NCBI GenBank assembly: GCA_030428025.1
Contig: JAUIBJ010000127.1
Location: forward strand, 1 to 8,119
Source of the DNA: Alphaproteobacteria bacterium
GTDB taxonomy: Bacteria; Pseudomonadota; Alphaproteobacteria; Rhodobacterales; Rhodobacteraceae
Direction: 5' to 3'
Length of the DNA stretch: 8,119 bases
A program made the translations under genes and the position numbers. The notes below the pieces were generated by a model, which worked only from the letters and a program-made list of their open reading frames with translations, was not told where the DNA came from and searched no databases. Below, piece after piece: positions 1 through 5,357 of the stretch; positions within the stretch are counted from its first letter, which is position 1, and each line of letters begins with the position of its first letter.

Positions 1-689
1 TAGGCGAAAAGATCGCCAGTCACCGCCACCAGCGAGTTGAGCGGCAGTGTCTCGAACTGTGCCAGAAAGGCGCGCGGCGTCGGGTCGTCATAGCCAGCAT
101 AGAACTTCCAGCCATTGCCCACGAAGGTGCAGGCCTCGAACCCGTCGAAGAAGTCGCAGCCCTGAAAGATCAGCCGGTCGCTGTAGGGCTCGCCATGCTG
201 GCCCTGCGCCAGACCGCTGCGCAACACGCGGGCCGTGTCGGCCGCGCTGCTGCCCGACTTGCCCTTGACCGCGCTCTGCTTGCCTGCGGGTGCTGCGGCC
301 TCGATCCGGTGCGAATGGCTTTTCGCCGTCTCGCCGGTATCGATGACGGCGAAATCCGCGGACTGATAGCCGCGCGCCTCGCAATCGGCATCGCCGACGA
401 TGGTATAGGCGTCGGACTGGGTGCAGAAGGTATAGCCGTCGCCGGCAAACTCCTGCCCCGCCGAGGTGGCGCGGTAATAGTAATAGCGGTTGGTCAGCGC
501 CCCGGTCACCGGTTCGGCGCATTCCCCTGGCGCGATGTTCCACCAGCCTTCCGAGACCCAGTCCTCGCCCGATTTGTAGCCGATCGAGACCGATTGCCGT
601 TCCCCGGTGCCGTTGCAGATTTCCAGCCCGGCCTGCGCCAGCCCCGGCAAGAGCGCAAGCGCCGCCGCCCAAGCGATTGTCCGTTTCAT
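1..689 (-). CDS. DUF1036 domain-containing secreted protein (3' end outside window)
   Basis: The minus-strand frame is open from an ATG at 689 to the left edge: 229 complete codons plus two bases (TA). The C-terminus is therefore missing or just at the edge. Residues 1-20 form a signal peptide (KR, then an alanine/leucine core, ending AQA). Residues 21-120 carry the DUF1036 pattern: GWWNIAPGEC at 48-57, NRYYYYRA at 67-74, FCTQSDAYTIVGDADC at 88-103, and IDTG at 116-119. Cysteines at 25, 57, 89 and 103 could form disulfides after export. A low-complexity linker follows (about 130-155, rich in Ala, Lys, Ser and Gly). After it comes a second segment (about 165-229) with GCDFFDGFEACTF and GNGWKFYAGY, which I do not recognise as a named domain. 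The function of DUF1036 is unknown. A GAGGGGA ribosome-binding-like sequence lies just before the ATG. The gene follows the DMT permease by 50 bp and is probably co-transcribed with it. Confidence 0.85.
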   Translation of the reverse strand, partial: MKRTIAWAAALALLPGLAQAGLEICNGTGERQSVSIGYKSGEDWVSEGWWNIAPGECAEPVTGALTNRYYYYRATSAGQEFAGDGYTFCTQSDAYTIVGDADCEARGYQSADFAVIDTGETAKSHSHRIEAAAPAGKQSAVKGKSGSSAADTARVLRSGLAQGQHGEPYSDRLIFQGCDFFDGFEACTFVGNGWKFYAGYDDPTPRAFLAQFETLPLNSLVAVTGDLFA

Positions 690-739
690 CCCGTCCCCTC
701 GTTTTTCGGGCCGCACGGCATCGGGCCCCTTCCCTTGCG

Positions 740-1669
740 TCACAGTTTCGTGGCGGGAACCGGCGGCGTCAATGCCCGACGTTTGAGCACAGCCTCGCGC
801 CAGCTGATGAAACTGACGGCCGCCACGATCACCGTGCCGCCCAGGATGACCCAGGGGTCGACGGGTTCGCCGAAGGCCAAGACGCCCAGCGCCACCGCCC
901 AGACCAGTTGCAGGAAGGTGACCGGCTGGGTCACCGCCAGCGGCGCGGCGCGGAAGGCCAGCGTCATCGTGTAATGCCCGCCCGTGGCCAGCGCCGCCAC
1001 CGCCGTCAGAATGCCCAGTTCGTACCATGTCGGCGTGACCCAGTGCAGCGCCGCCAGCGGCGCCAGCCCGATGGCGACCGTGACCGACAGCATGGTCACC
1101 ACCACCGCCGGCCCGCATCGCTCGGCCAGAAGCTTGGCCAGAAGATAGGAGGCACCGAAAACGATCGCCGCGAAGACCATCGCCAGATGCCCCGCCCCCA
1201 CCTCGCGAAAGCCGGGCCGCAGGATGATCAGCGCGCCCAAGAGCGCCGCCACCACCGCCAGAATGCGCCGCATCGCCAGATGCTCGCCCAGAAACAGCGC
1301 CGCACCGAGGGTCACATAGACGGGCGAGAGGTAATTCATCGCGGTCACGTCCGCGATGGGGATGCGCACCATCGCGAAGAACCACAGGCAGACACCCACC
1401 GCATGCGCCAGCCCGCGAAACCCGAACAGCATCCAGGTCTTCCGGTCGAGCCGGAAATGCCCCAGCCGCCCCAGCATCGGCAACACGAAAACAAGGCCGA
1501 TCACGTAGCGCAGAAAGGCCGATTCCACCGCCGGAATGCGGGTGCCCAGCAGCTTGACCGTGGCGGTGACCCCCACGAAGAGAACCCCCGTCACCACCAT
1601 CCAGAAGACGCCCAGAACCGGGCTTTGAGGGATGGGCAATTGGGGAGACTCGGCACGCATGGCCTGCAT
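740..1669 (-). CDS. DMT-family (EamA) membrane transporter
   Basis: This is a polytopic inner-membrane protein of about 309 residues, the usual size for a drug/metabolite transporter made of two EamA repeats and about ten helices. Visible features are a first helix (LGVFWMVVTGVLFVGVTATV), the repeat-1 end motif SPVYVTLGAALFLGE followed by a helix ending LLGALIILRPG, and the repeat-2 equivalent QPVTFLQLVWAVALGVLAFGEP followed by WVILGGTVIVAAVSFI. The E-P or E-H pair after ALFLGE and LAFGE is typical of the family. The substrate cannot be read from sequence; relatives move amino acids, S-adenosylmethionine or other small metabolites. The frame is open back to an ATG at 1810, but residues from there are Pro/Arg-rich and would overlap the divergent gene at 1801. 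I therefore take the ATG at 1669, with 1660 equally possible. No strong Shine-Dalgarno decides between them. Confidence 0.88.
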   Translation of the reverse strand: MQAMRAESPQLPIPQSPVLGVFWMVVTGVLFVGVTATVKLLGTRIPAVESAFLRYVIGLVFVLPMLGRLGHFRLDRKTWMLFGFRGLAHAVGVCLWFFAMVRIPIADVTAMNYLSPVYVTLGAALFLGEHLAMRRILAVVAALLGALIILRPGFREVGAGHLAMVFAAIVFGASYLLAKLLAERCGPAVVVTMLSVTVAIGLAPLAALHWVTPTWYELGILTAVAALATGGHYTMTLAFRAAPLAVTQPVTFLQLVWAVALGVLAFGEPVDPWVILGGTVIVAAVSFISWREAVLKRRALTPPVPATKL

Positions 1670-1800
1670 TAACCGCACCCGGCACGGAAATGTCGAGGGG
1701 CTCCATCGCGCATCCTCCGGCAGACGGCCGCGCAAAGGCGACAGCGCCGGCGCGGGCTTCGCCCTTTGACAGGGGGCGCACAGGCCCTCAGAATTAGGAC
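1670..1800. other. Divergent intergenic region between DMT permease and HExxH gene
   Basis: These 131 bases separate two divergently transcribed starts and must hold both promoters. On the plus strand there is a good sigma-70-type promoter at 1766-1794 (separate entry). I see no convincing minus-strand promoter for the DMT gene. The segment also contains the spurious N-terminal extension of the DMT frame up to 1810. Confidence 0.5.
1766..1794 (+). promoter_or_regulatory. Sigma-70-type promoter, predicted to give a leaderless mRNA
   Basis: A perfect -35 hexamer TTGACA (1766-1771), an exactly 17-bp spacer, and a -10 hexamer CAGAAT (1789-1794) that matches four of six consensus positions, including the critical A at position 2 and T at position 6. 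Transcription would start about seven bases after the -10, at or next to the A of the ATG at 1801. The only SD-like bases (AGGA, 1796-1799) end one base before the ATG, too close to act as a ribosome binding site. Hexamers and spacing are seen in the sequence; leaderless initiation is inferred. Confidence 0.55.
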
Positions 1801-2313
1801 ATGCTTGCACGCCTCCTTTTCTTCTGTCTGCTATTTGCTCCCGCCTCCGCCACGGCCCAGACCGCCGGCGACTGCGCGCCGCCCGGCCCGTCGCCCGAAC
1901 TGGTCGAGCGCCTCATCCGCTGGATCGGCGCCGAGACGGACTATGACATCGCCGCCACGCTGGCCGAGCCCCCCGCAATCCAGTATTGCCACACCGGCGA
2001 GATCATCGCCTATGAAGGGCGTGAGGTGCTGATCGACGAAACCCTGCGCGCCGCCTATGACGTGACGGCGCGGCGGATCTATCTGGTCCTGCCCTGGGAT
2101 GCCGACGCGGTCTTCGACCGCTCGGTGCTGCTGCACGAACTCGTCCATGACATCCAGCTTCGCAACCGCGACTGGCCCTGCACGGGCGCCCCGGAATGGG
2201 AAGCCTACAAGCTGCAGGAAAAATGGCTTCTGCCACAGGGCGTCGAGCACGATTTCGACTGGCTGCACATCTATTTCCAGTCCCGCTGTCCGCGCGACAT
2301 CCACCCCGACTGA
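1801..2313 (+). CDS. Small secreted protein with HExxH zinc-protease motif (DUF6647-like)
   Basis: A 170-residue protein. Residues 1-19 form a signal peptide (LAR, then LLFFCLLFAPASATA, cleavage near A19-Q20), so the product should be exported. Its core has HELVH at residues 112-116, in the context SVLLHELVHDIQL. This is the zinc-binding helix of gluzincin-type metallopeptidases. About 16 residues later comes PEWEAYKLQEKWL (131-143), where Glu132 or Glu134 could be the third zinc ligand. The mature part has four cysteines (25, 63, 127, 163), enough for two disulfides. I believe the family matches Pfam DUF6647, common in Rhodobacteraceae, but that name is from memory. Peptidase activity is inferred; no substrate is known. 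The gene stands alone: divergent from the DMT gene and converging on pirin, with stop codons 30 bp apart. Its start has no usable Shine-Dalgarno and may be leaderless. Confidence 0.85.
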   Translation: MLARLLFFCLLFAPASATAQTAGDCAPPGPSPELVERLIRWIGAETDYDIAATLAEPPAIQYCHTGEIIAYEGREVLIDETLRAAYDVTARRIYLVLPWDADAVFDRSVLLHELVHDIQLRNRDWPCTGAPEWEAYKLQEKWLLPQGVEHDFDWLHIYFQSRCPRDIHPD

Positions 2314-2343
2314 GCCGTGCCTGCAAGCGCCCGGGGCCGCCGG

Positions 2344-3279
2344 CTAGTCCGGCAGCGGAATGAACTCCGAGTCGTCGCCCGGCGGCAGCTGGAACCGGCC
2401 GTGCGCCCAGTCACCCCTGGCCCAGGCCTCCTTGGCCGCCTCGATCCTCTCGCGCGAAGAGGCCACGAAATTCCACCAGATATGCCTCGGCCCGTTCAGG
2501 GTCTCGCCGCCCAGCGCCATCACCCGCGCCCCTTCCGGCCCCGCGCGAAGCGTGATCGCGTCGCCAGGCCGGAACACCATCATCCGTCCCGCCTCGAACT
2601 GCTCCCCCGCAACCTCGATCGCCCCTTGCGTGACATAGACGCCCCGGTCCTCGTGATCGTCCGGCAGGGGAAGCATCGCGCCCGGCGCCAGCACCGCGTC
2701 GGCATAGAACATGTCGCTAAACGTGCCCACCGGCGCCCTCTCGCCCCAGCCGCGCCCCATGATCAGCCGCAGCCGTTTGCCCTCCGCCTCCAGCAGCGGC
2801 AGCGCCTCCGCCCCGTGATGCTCGAAACCTGGCCCGCGGTCCTCCTCCGCCTCGGGCAGCGCCACCCATGTCTGGATACCGAAAAGCCGGCTCTCGCCCG
2901 CCCGGGTCGCGGCGCTGGTGCGCTCGGAATGGGTCACGCCGTGCCCCGCCACCATCCAGTTCACCTCGCCCGGATAGATCATCTGGTGGGTGCCGAGGCT
3001 GTCGCGATGCTCGAACTCGCCCTCGTAAAGATAGGTCACCGTGCCCAGCCCGATATGCGGATGCGGGCGCACGTCGATCCCCTGACCGGTCAGAAACTCC
3101 GCCGGGCCCATCTGGTCGAAAAATATGAACGGGCCCACCATCTGCCGTTTGGGCGCGGGCAAGGCGCGGCGCACCTCGAAGCCGCCCAGATCGCGGGCAC
3201 GCGGCACGATCAGCGTCTCGATGGCATCCAGCCCGCCGGCCTCGGGGCATTGCGGGTCAAGCGTCGGGTTCCAGCTCAT
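2344..3279 (-). CDS. Pirin family protein (bicupin)
   Basis: A 311-residue protein, the normal pirin length, with an N-terminal metal-binding cupin and a C-terminal cupin. The iron-site motif RPHPHIGLGTVTYLYEGEFEHRDS starts at residue 71, giving ligands His73 and His75. The second half, AGHGVTHSER (111-120), gives His117 and Glu119. These are the four ligands known for human pirin and E. coli YhhW, so the site looks intact. The C-terminal cupin includes the stretch around LAPGAMLPLPDDHEDRGVYV. The end RHIWWNFVASSRERIEAAKEAW is typical of bacterial pirins. Several bacterial pirins have quercetin 2,3-dioxygenase activity and others bind protein partners; the role here cannot be told from sequence. 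The start has a strong AAGGAG six bases upstream. The gene follows the GNAT gene by 11 bp and must be in one operon with it. Confidence 0.95.
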   Translation of the reverse strand: MSWNPTLDPQCPEAGGLDAIETLIVPRARDLGGFEVRRALPAPKRQMVGPFIFFDQMGPAEFLTGQGIDVRPHPHIGLGTVTYLYEGEFEHRDSLGTHQMIYPGEVNWMVAGHGVTHSERTSAATRAGESRLFGIQTWVALPEAEEDRGPGFEHHGAEALPLLEAEGKRLRLIMGRGWGERAPVGTFSDMFYADAVLAPGAMLPLPDDHEDRGVYVTQGAIEVAGEQFEAGRMMVFRPGDAITLRAGPEGARVMALGGETLNGPRHIWWNFVASSRERIEAAKEAWARGDWAHGRFQLPPGDDSEFIPLPD

Positions 3280-3285
3280 TTTCTA

Positions 3286-3291
3286 ACTCCT
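3286..3291 (-). promoter_or_regulatory. Pirin ribosome binding site overlapping the GNAT stop codon
   Basis: The minus strand reads AAGGAG, six bases before the pirin ATG at 3279. Its first base (3291) is the last A of the GNAT TAA stop (3291-3293). Ribosomes finishing the GNAT gene would sit on this site, so translational coupling is plausible. Confidence 0.75.
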
Positions 3292-3575
3292 TATCCGTTC
3301 AGAACATCCTGCCATTCGGGGTGGCGGCGAAACTGCGCCGCCGCGAAGGGACAAAGCGGCAGGATCTTCCAGCCGCCCCTGCGCGCCGCAGCGACGGCAT
3401 GCGCCACCAGCGCCGCACCCACTCCCTGGCCGCGACAGGCATCCGGCACGCTCGTGTTGTCGATGATCACGAGGCGATCCGAGGCGCGGGAATAGGTCAT
3501 CTCCGCCCCGGGCCCGCCGTCGGGACCGGTCCGGTAACGGCCCTTGGCGCCGAACTGTTCGTGGTGAATGTGCAT
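3291..3575 (-). CDS. Small GNAT-family N-acetyltransferase (COG2388/YjdJ type)
   Basis: A 94-residue single-domain protein of the short GNAT group (COG2388, Pfam GNAT_CDG type). The order of elements fits: AEMTYSRASDRLVIIDNTSVPDACRGQGVGAALVAHAV at residues 24-61. Within it RGQGVGAALV (48-57) is the acetyl-CoA pyrophosphate loop, with the Q/RxxGxG/A pattern. Further on, WKILPLCPFAAAQFRRHPEW (69-88) is the conserved Cys-containing end of this subfamily. Small GNATs of this type are thought to act on small molecules or proteins; the acceptor is unknown. The frame is open to an ATG at 3602, but the ATG at 3575 is chosen because AGGGGA lies seven bases upstream of it. It is the first gene of the GNAT-pirin pair and lies 92 bp after lysE. 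Confidence 0.85.
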   Translation of the reverse strand: MHIHHEQFGAKGRYRTGPDGGPGAEMTYSRASDRLVIIDNTSVPDACRGQGVGAALVAHAVAAARRGGWKILPLCPFAAAQFRRHPEWQDVLNG

Positions 3576-3582
3576 GGCGAAT

Positions 3583-3588
3583 TCCCCT
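3583..3588 (-). promoter_or_regulatory. Ribosome binding site that sets the GNAT start
   Basis: The minus strand reads AGGGGA within GAAGGGGAA, seven bases before the ATG at 3575. The alternative in-frame ATGs at 3602 and 3596 would place this purine tract inside the coding region and have no such site of their own. Confidence 0.6.
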
Positions 3589-3636
3589 TCGCACATGCAC
3601 ATAGTGCGCCGATGCGGCAGGGGAATACGTCAAATG

Positions 3637-3653
3637 CGCACAGATTCTGTGCG
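3637..3653. promoter_or_regulatory. 17-bp perfect palindrome between lysE and GNAT-pirin
   Basis: CGCACAGA-T-TCTGTGCG is a perfect inverted repeat of two 8-base arms around one central base. It lies 14 bp past the lysE stop and 61 bp before the GNAT start. On the minus strand a TTGACG hexamer (3628-3633), a good -35 match, follows it closely, though I see no well-spaced -10. The symmetry suits a dimeric regulator binding just upstream of a GNAT-pirin promoter. As RNA it could also fold into a 7-bp stem with a 3-base loop, followed only by CATTT, so a weak lysE terminator is the alternative. Confidence 0.5.
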
Positions 3654-3667
3654 ACGCTCCCCGCCCG

Positions 3668-4261
3668 TCAGCCCACCGCCAGCGACAGCGCGATCGCCCA
3701 CATCACCACGCCCACCCCGGCATCCAGCACCCGCCAGCTTGCCGGCCGGCGAAAGAGCGGCGCCAGAAGCCGGGCGCCATAGCCCAGCGCGAAGAAGAAG
3801 GTGAAACTCGCCGCCATGCCCCCCAGCGCAAAGGCCAGCTTCCGCTCGTACTGCGCCGAAACCGATCCCAGCAGCACAACGGTATCCAGATAGACATGCG
3901 GGTTGAGCCACGTGAGCGCCAGACAGGTGAGCAGCGCCGCGCGCAGGCTCCCCGCCCCCGCGCCCGCCTCCAGCACCTCGCCGCCCCGCCAGGCGGCCAG
4001 AAAGCTGCGCGCCCCGTACCAGAACAGAAACGCCGCCCCGCCCCAGCGCATCGCGACCTCCAGCCCCGGCACCGCCTCGGCCAGCGCGCCGAACCCGGCC
4101 ACGCCGGCCGCGATCAGCACCGCATCGCTGAGCGCACAGGCCAGACAGACGGGCAGGACATGCGCCCGCCTGAGCCCCTGCCGCAGCACAAAGGCATTCT
4201 GCGCCCCGATCGCCAGGATCAGCGAAAACCCCAGCGCGAATCCGGCAATCGCTGCCTGCAT
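3668..4261 (-). CDS. LysE/ArgO-family amino-acid exporter
   Basis: A 197-residue inner-membrane protein with about six hydrophobic segments, the standard LysE size. Family hallmarks are visible: GFSLILAIGAQNAFVLRQG at residues 11-29, the charged Asp46 in CALSDAVLI, and LNPHVYLDTVVLLGSV at 119-134. Members such as Corynebacterium LysE and E. coli ArgO export basic amino acids, mainly lysine and arginine, using the proton motive force. Specificity here is inferred only from family. The start is supported by AGGAGAAGG a few bases upstream. lysE and argO are often next to, or divergent from, a LysR-type regulator (LysG/ArgP); none is present in this window. The same-strand GNAT-pirin pair follows after 92 bp, so read-through is possible but there is room for a separate promoter. 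Confidence 0.93.
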   Translation of the reverse strand: MQAAIAGFALGFSLILAIGAQNAFVLRQGLRRAHVLPVCLACALSDAVLIAAGVAGFGALAEAVPGLEVAMRWGGAAFLFWYGARSFLAAWRGGEVLEAGAGAGSLRAALLTCLALTWLNPHVYLDTVVLLGSVSAQYERKLAFALGGMAASFTFFFALGYGARLLAPLFRRPASWRVLDAGVGVVMWAIALSLAVG

Positions 4262-4339
4262 GGTCCTTCTCCTGTGTCTCCGCTAGGGCGCGCGCCCCTT
4301 TGTTTCTATCCGGGCGAGACGGGATATTCCATCGCACGG

Positions 4340-4361
4340 GTGCCGGGCCGAAGCCCGGCAC
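4340..4361 (-). repeat. Strong hairpin with C(UUCG)G tetraloop upstream of lysE
   Basis: The perfect inverted repeat has arms GTGCCGGGC and GCCCGGCAC (9 bp each) around four bases. Read on the minus strand the loop is TTCG closed by C-G, the very stable UUCG tetraloop. No T-run follows, so it is not a standard terminator. It could be a stabilising structure in the lysE leader RNA, a second transcription barrier after yebC, or a copy of a dispersed palindromic element. Confidence 0.6.
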
Positions 4362-4374
4362 GCCCGCCACCGTT

Positions 4375-4410
4375 GCGATACCGACGCGATACCGACGCGA
4401 TGCCGACGCG
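4375..4410. repeat. Three tandem 11-bp repeats
   Basis: The unit GCGATACCGAC occurs at 4375-4385 and 4386-4396, then once more with one change (GCGATGCCGAC) at 4397-4407, followed by GCG that starts a fourth copy. An 11-bp period is close to one helical turn, so the copies would face the same side of the DNA. This could be an array of protein sites or a simple slippage expansion. Confidence 0.75.
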
Positions 4411-4432
4411 CCGTTTCCCCGACTCGAGCCAC

Positions 4433-4461
4433 AAAAAAACGGCGCCCGTTAAGGCACCGTT
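4433..4461 (-). terminator. Rho-independent terminator of yebC
   Basis: On the minus strand a 9-bp stem (AACGGTGCC paired with GGCGCCGTT, one G-U pair) encloses a 6-base loop TTAACG. It runs into a tract of seven T (complement of 4433-4439), two of which close the stem. It begins 24 bases after the yebC TGA (4485-4487). Shape and position are those of an intrinsic terminator. Confidence 0.85.
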
Positions 4462-4484
4462 CTTAACCGGCCAATGGCCCCTTC

Positions 4485-5234
4485 TCACTCCGCCGCGAGC
4501 TGTGCCATCACCTCGTCGGAGGCTTCGAAATTGGTGGTCACGTTCTGCACGTCGTCGTCGTCCTCCAGCGCCTCGATCAGCTTCATCAGCTTCTGCATGG
4601 CCTCAAGGTCCAGCTCGGTGGTGGTGGTGGGTTTCCACACCAGCTTGGTCGACTCCGACTCGCCCAGTTCCGCCTCCAGCGCAGTCGATACTTCGCCCAG
4701 ATCGGTATCGGCGCACCAGATGATGTGGCCGTCCTCGCCCGATTCCACATCCTCTGCCCCCGCCTCGATGGCGGCCATCATCACCGTGTCGGCATCGCCC
4801 ACATCCGCCGGATAGCTCACCTCGCCCTTGCGCTCGAACATGAAGGCGACAGAGCCGGTCTCGCCCAGATTGCCGCCGTTCTTGGTGAAGGTCGACCGCA
4901 CGTTGCTGGCAGTGCGGTTGCGGTTGTCGGTCATCGCCTCGACGATCACCGCCACGCCACCCGGCCCATAGCCCTCGTAACGGATTTCCTCGTAATCCTC
5001 GCCCTCGCCACCAATCGCCTTCTTGATCGCCCGTTCGATATTGTCATTCGGCATCGACTGGGATTTCGCCTGCTTCACCACCAGCCGCAAGCGCGGGTTC
5101 TTCTCGGGGTCCGGGTCGCCCATCTTGGCGGCCACGGTAATCTCCTTGGACAGCTTGGAGAAAAGCTTGGCCCGCACGGCGTCCTGACGCCCCTTGCGAT
5201 GCTGGATGTTTGCCCATTTGGAATGGCCGGCCAT
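4485..5234 (-). CDS. yebC: YebC/PmpR family regulatory protein
   Basis: A 249-residue cytoplasmic protein, full length for the family. It opens with the signature MAGHSKWANIQHRKGRQDA, then AKLFSKLSKEITVAAKMG (22-39), MPNDNIERAIKKA (61-73), and YEGYGPGGVAVIVEAMTDNRNRT (86-108). It ends with the acidic EALEDDDDVQNVTTNFE segment (221-237). YebC proteins are annotated as transcriptional regulators (PmpR, for example). More recent work links the family, including mitochondrial TACO1, to translation of proline-rich stretches, so the annotation 'transcriptional regulator' should be read with care. The frame is open far upstream, through the antisense of the SLC13 gene. The ATG at 5234 is certain from the family N-terminus and from GGAG placed seven bases before it. 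It is divergent from the SLC13 gene and followed by its own terminator. Confidence 0.97.
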   Translation of the reverse strand: MAGHSKWANIQHRKGRQDAVRAKLFSKLSKEITVAAKMGDPDPEKNPRLRLVVKQAKSQSMPNDNIERAIKKAIGGEGEDYEEIRYEGYGPGGVAVIVEAMTDNRNRTASNVRSTFTKNGGNLGETGSVAFMFERKGEVSYPADVGDADTVMMAAIEAGAEDVESGEDGHIIWCADTDLGEVSTALEAELGESESTKLVWKPTTTTELDLEAMQKLMKLIEALEDDDDVQNVTTNFEASDEVMAQLAAE

Positions 5235-5268
5235 GGTGATCTCCGTCAGATATCGTTGCTCGCTGCCG

Positions 5269-5298
5269 TCTATATGACAGCCCGGCGCCCCCCCGCAA
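5269..5298 (-). promoter_or_regulatory. Candidate yebC promoter
   Basis: On the minus strand TTGCGG (5298 to 5293), an 18-bp spacer, and TATAGA (5274 to 5269) make a fair sigma-70-type promoter about 34 bases upstream of the yebC ATG. It lies in the 123-bp gap shared with the divergent SLC13 gene. No comparable plus-strand promoter is evident there. Confidence 0.4.
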
Positions 5299-5357
5299 GC
5301 CGGTTGCGTTTCCCGCCTGGATGGGATTGTCTCGCGGCAGACAGGAGACGTGCCCGC

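Larger units (their letters stand above)
4262..4484. other. Structured intergenic region between lysE and yebC
   Basis: This 223-bp gap holds no credible gene. From right to left along the minus-strand direction of transcription it contains the yebC terminator, three 11-bp tandem repeats, a 9-bp-stem UUCG hairpin, and a 12-bp palindrome GGGCGCGCGCCC (4286-4297) just upstream of the lysE ribosome binding site. The lysE promoter should be here. A TAGAAA sequence (minus strand, 4308 to 4303) is a possible -10, but no good -35 accompanies it. Confidence 0.6.

Noticed and set aside
677..1672. Plus-strand 331-codon frame antisense to the DMT permease
   Set aside because: Composition is dominated by His, Arg, Gln and Pro with no hydrophobic core, a typical GC-rich shadow of a membrane-protein gene.
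2314..2343. Terminator between the convergent HExxH and pirin genes
   Set aside because: The 30-bp gap is GC-rich but I see no stable stem followed by a T-tract.
2317..3495. Plus-strand 392-codon frame antisense to pirin and the GNAT gene
   Set aside because: Arg/His/Pro-rich shadow; both genes on the other strand have complete family motifs and ribosome binding sites.
3630..4370. Minus-strand 246-codon frame overlapping lysE in another frame, and its plus-strand counterpart at 3896-4723
   Set aside because: Both are Gly/Ala/Arg- or Arg/Pro-rich shadows; lysE itself has the correct motifs in its frame.
4725..5357. Plus-strand frame that extends the SLC13 gene upstream through yebC
   Set aside because: It is antisense to a firmly identified gene and lacks family similarity; the GTG at 5358 with AGGAG upstream fits the first membrane helix.
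5301..5357. Promoter for the SLC13 gene starting from TTGCGT at 5304-5309
   Set aside because: The matching -10 position reads TTGTCT, only two of six consensus bases.
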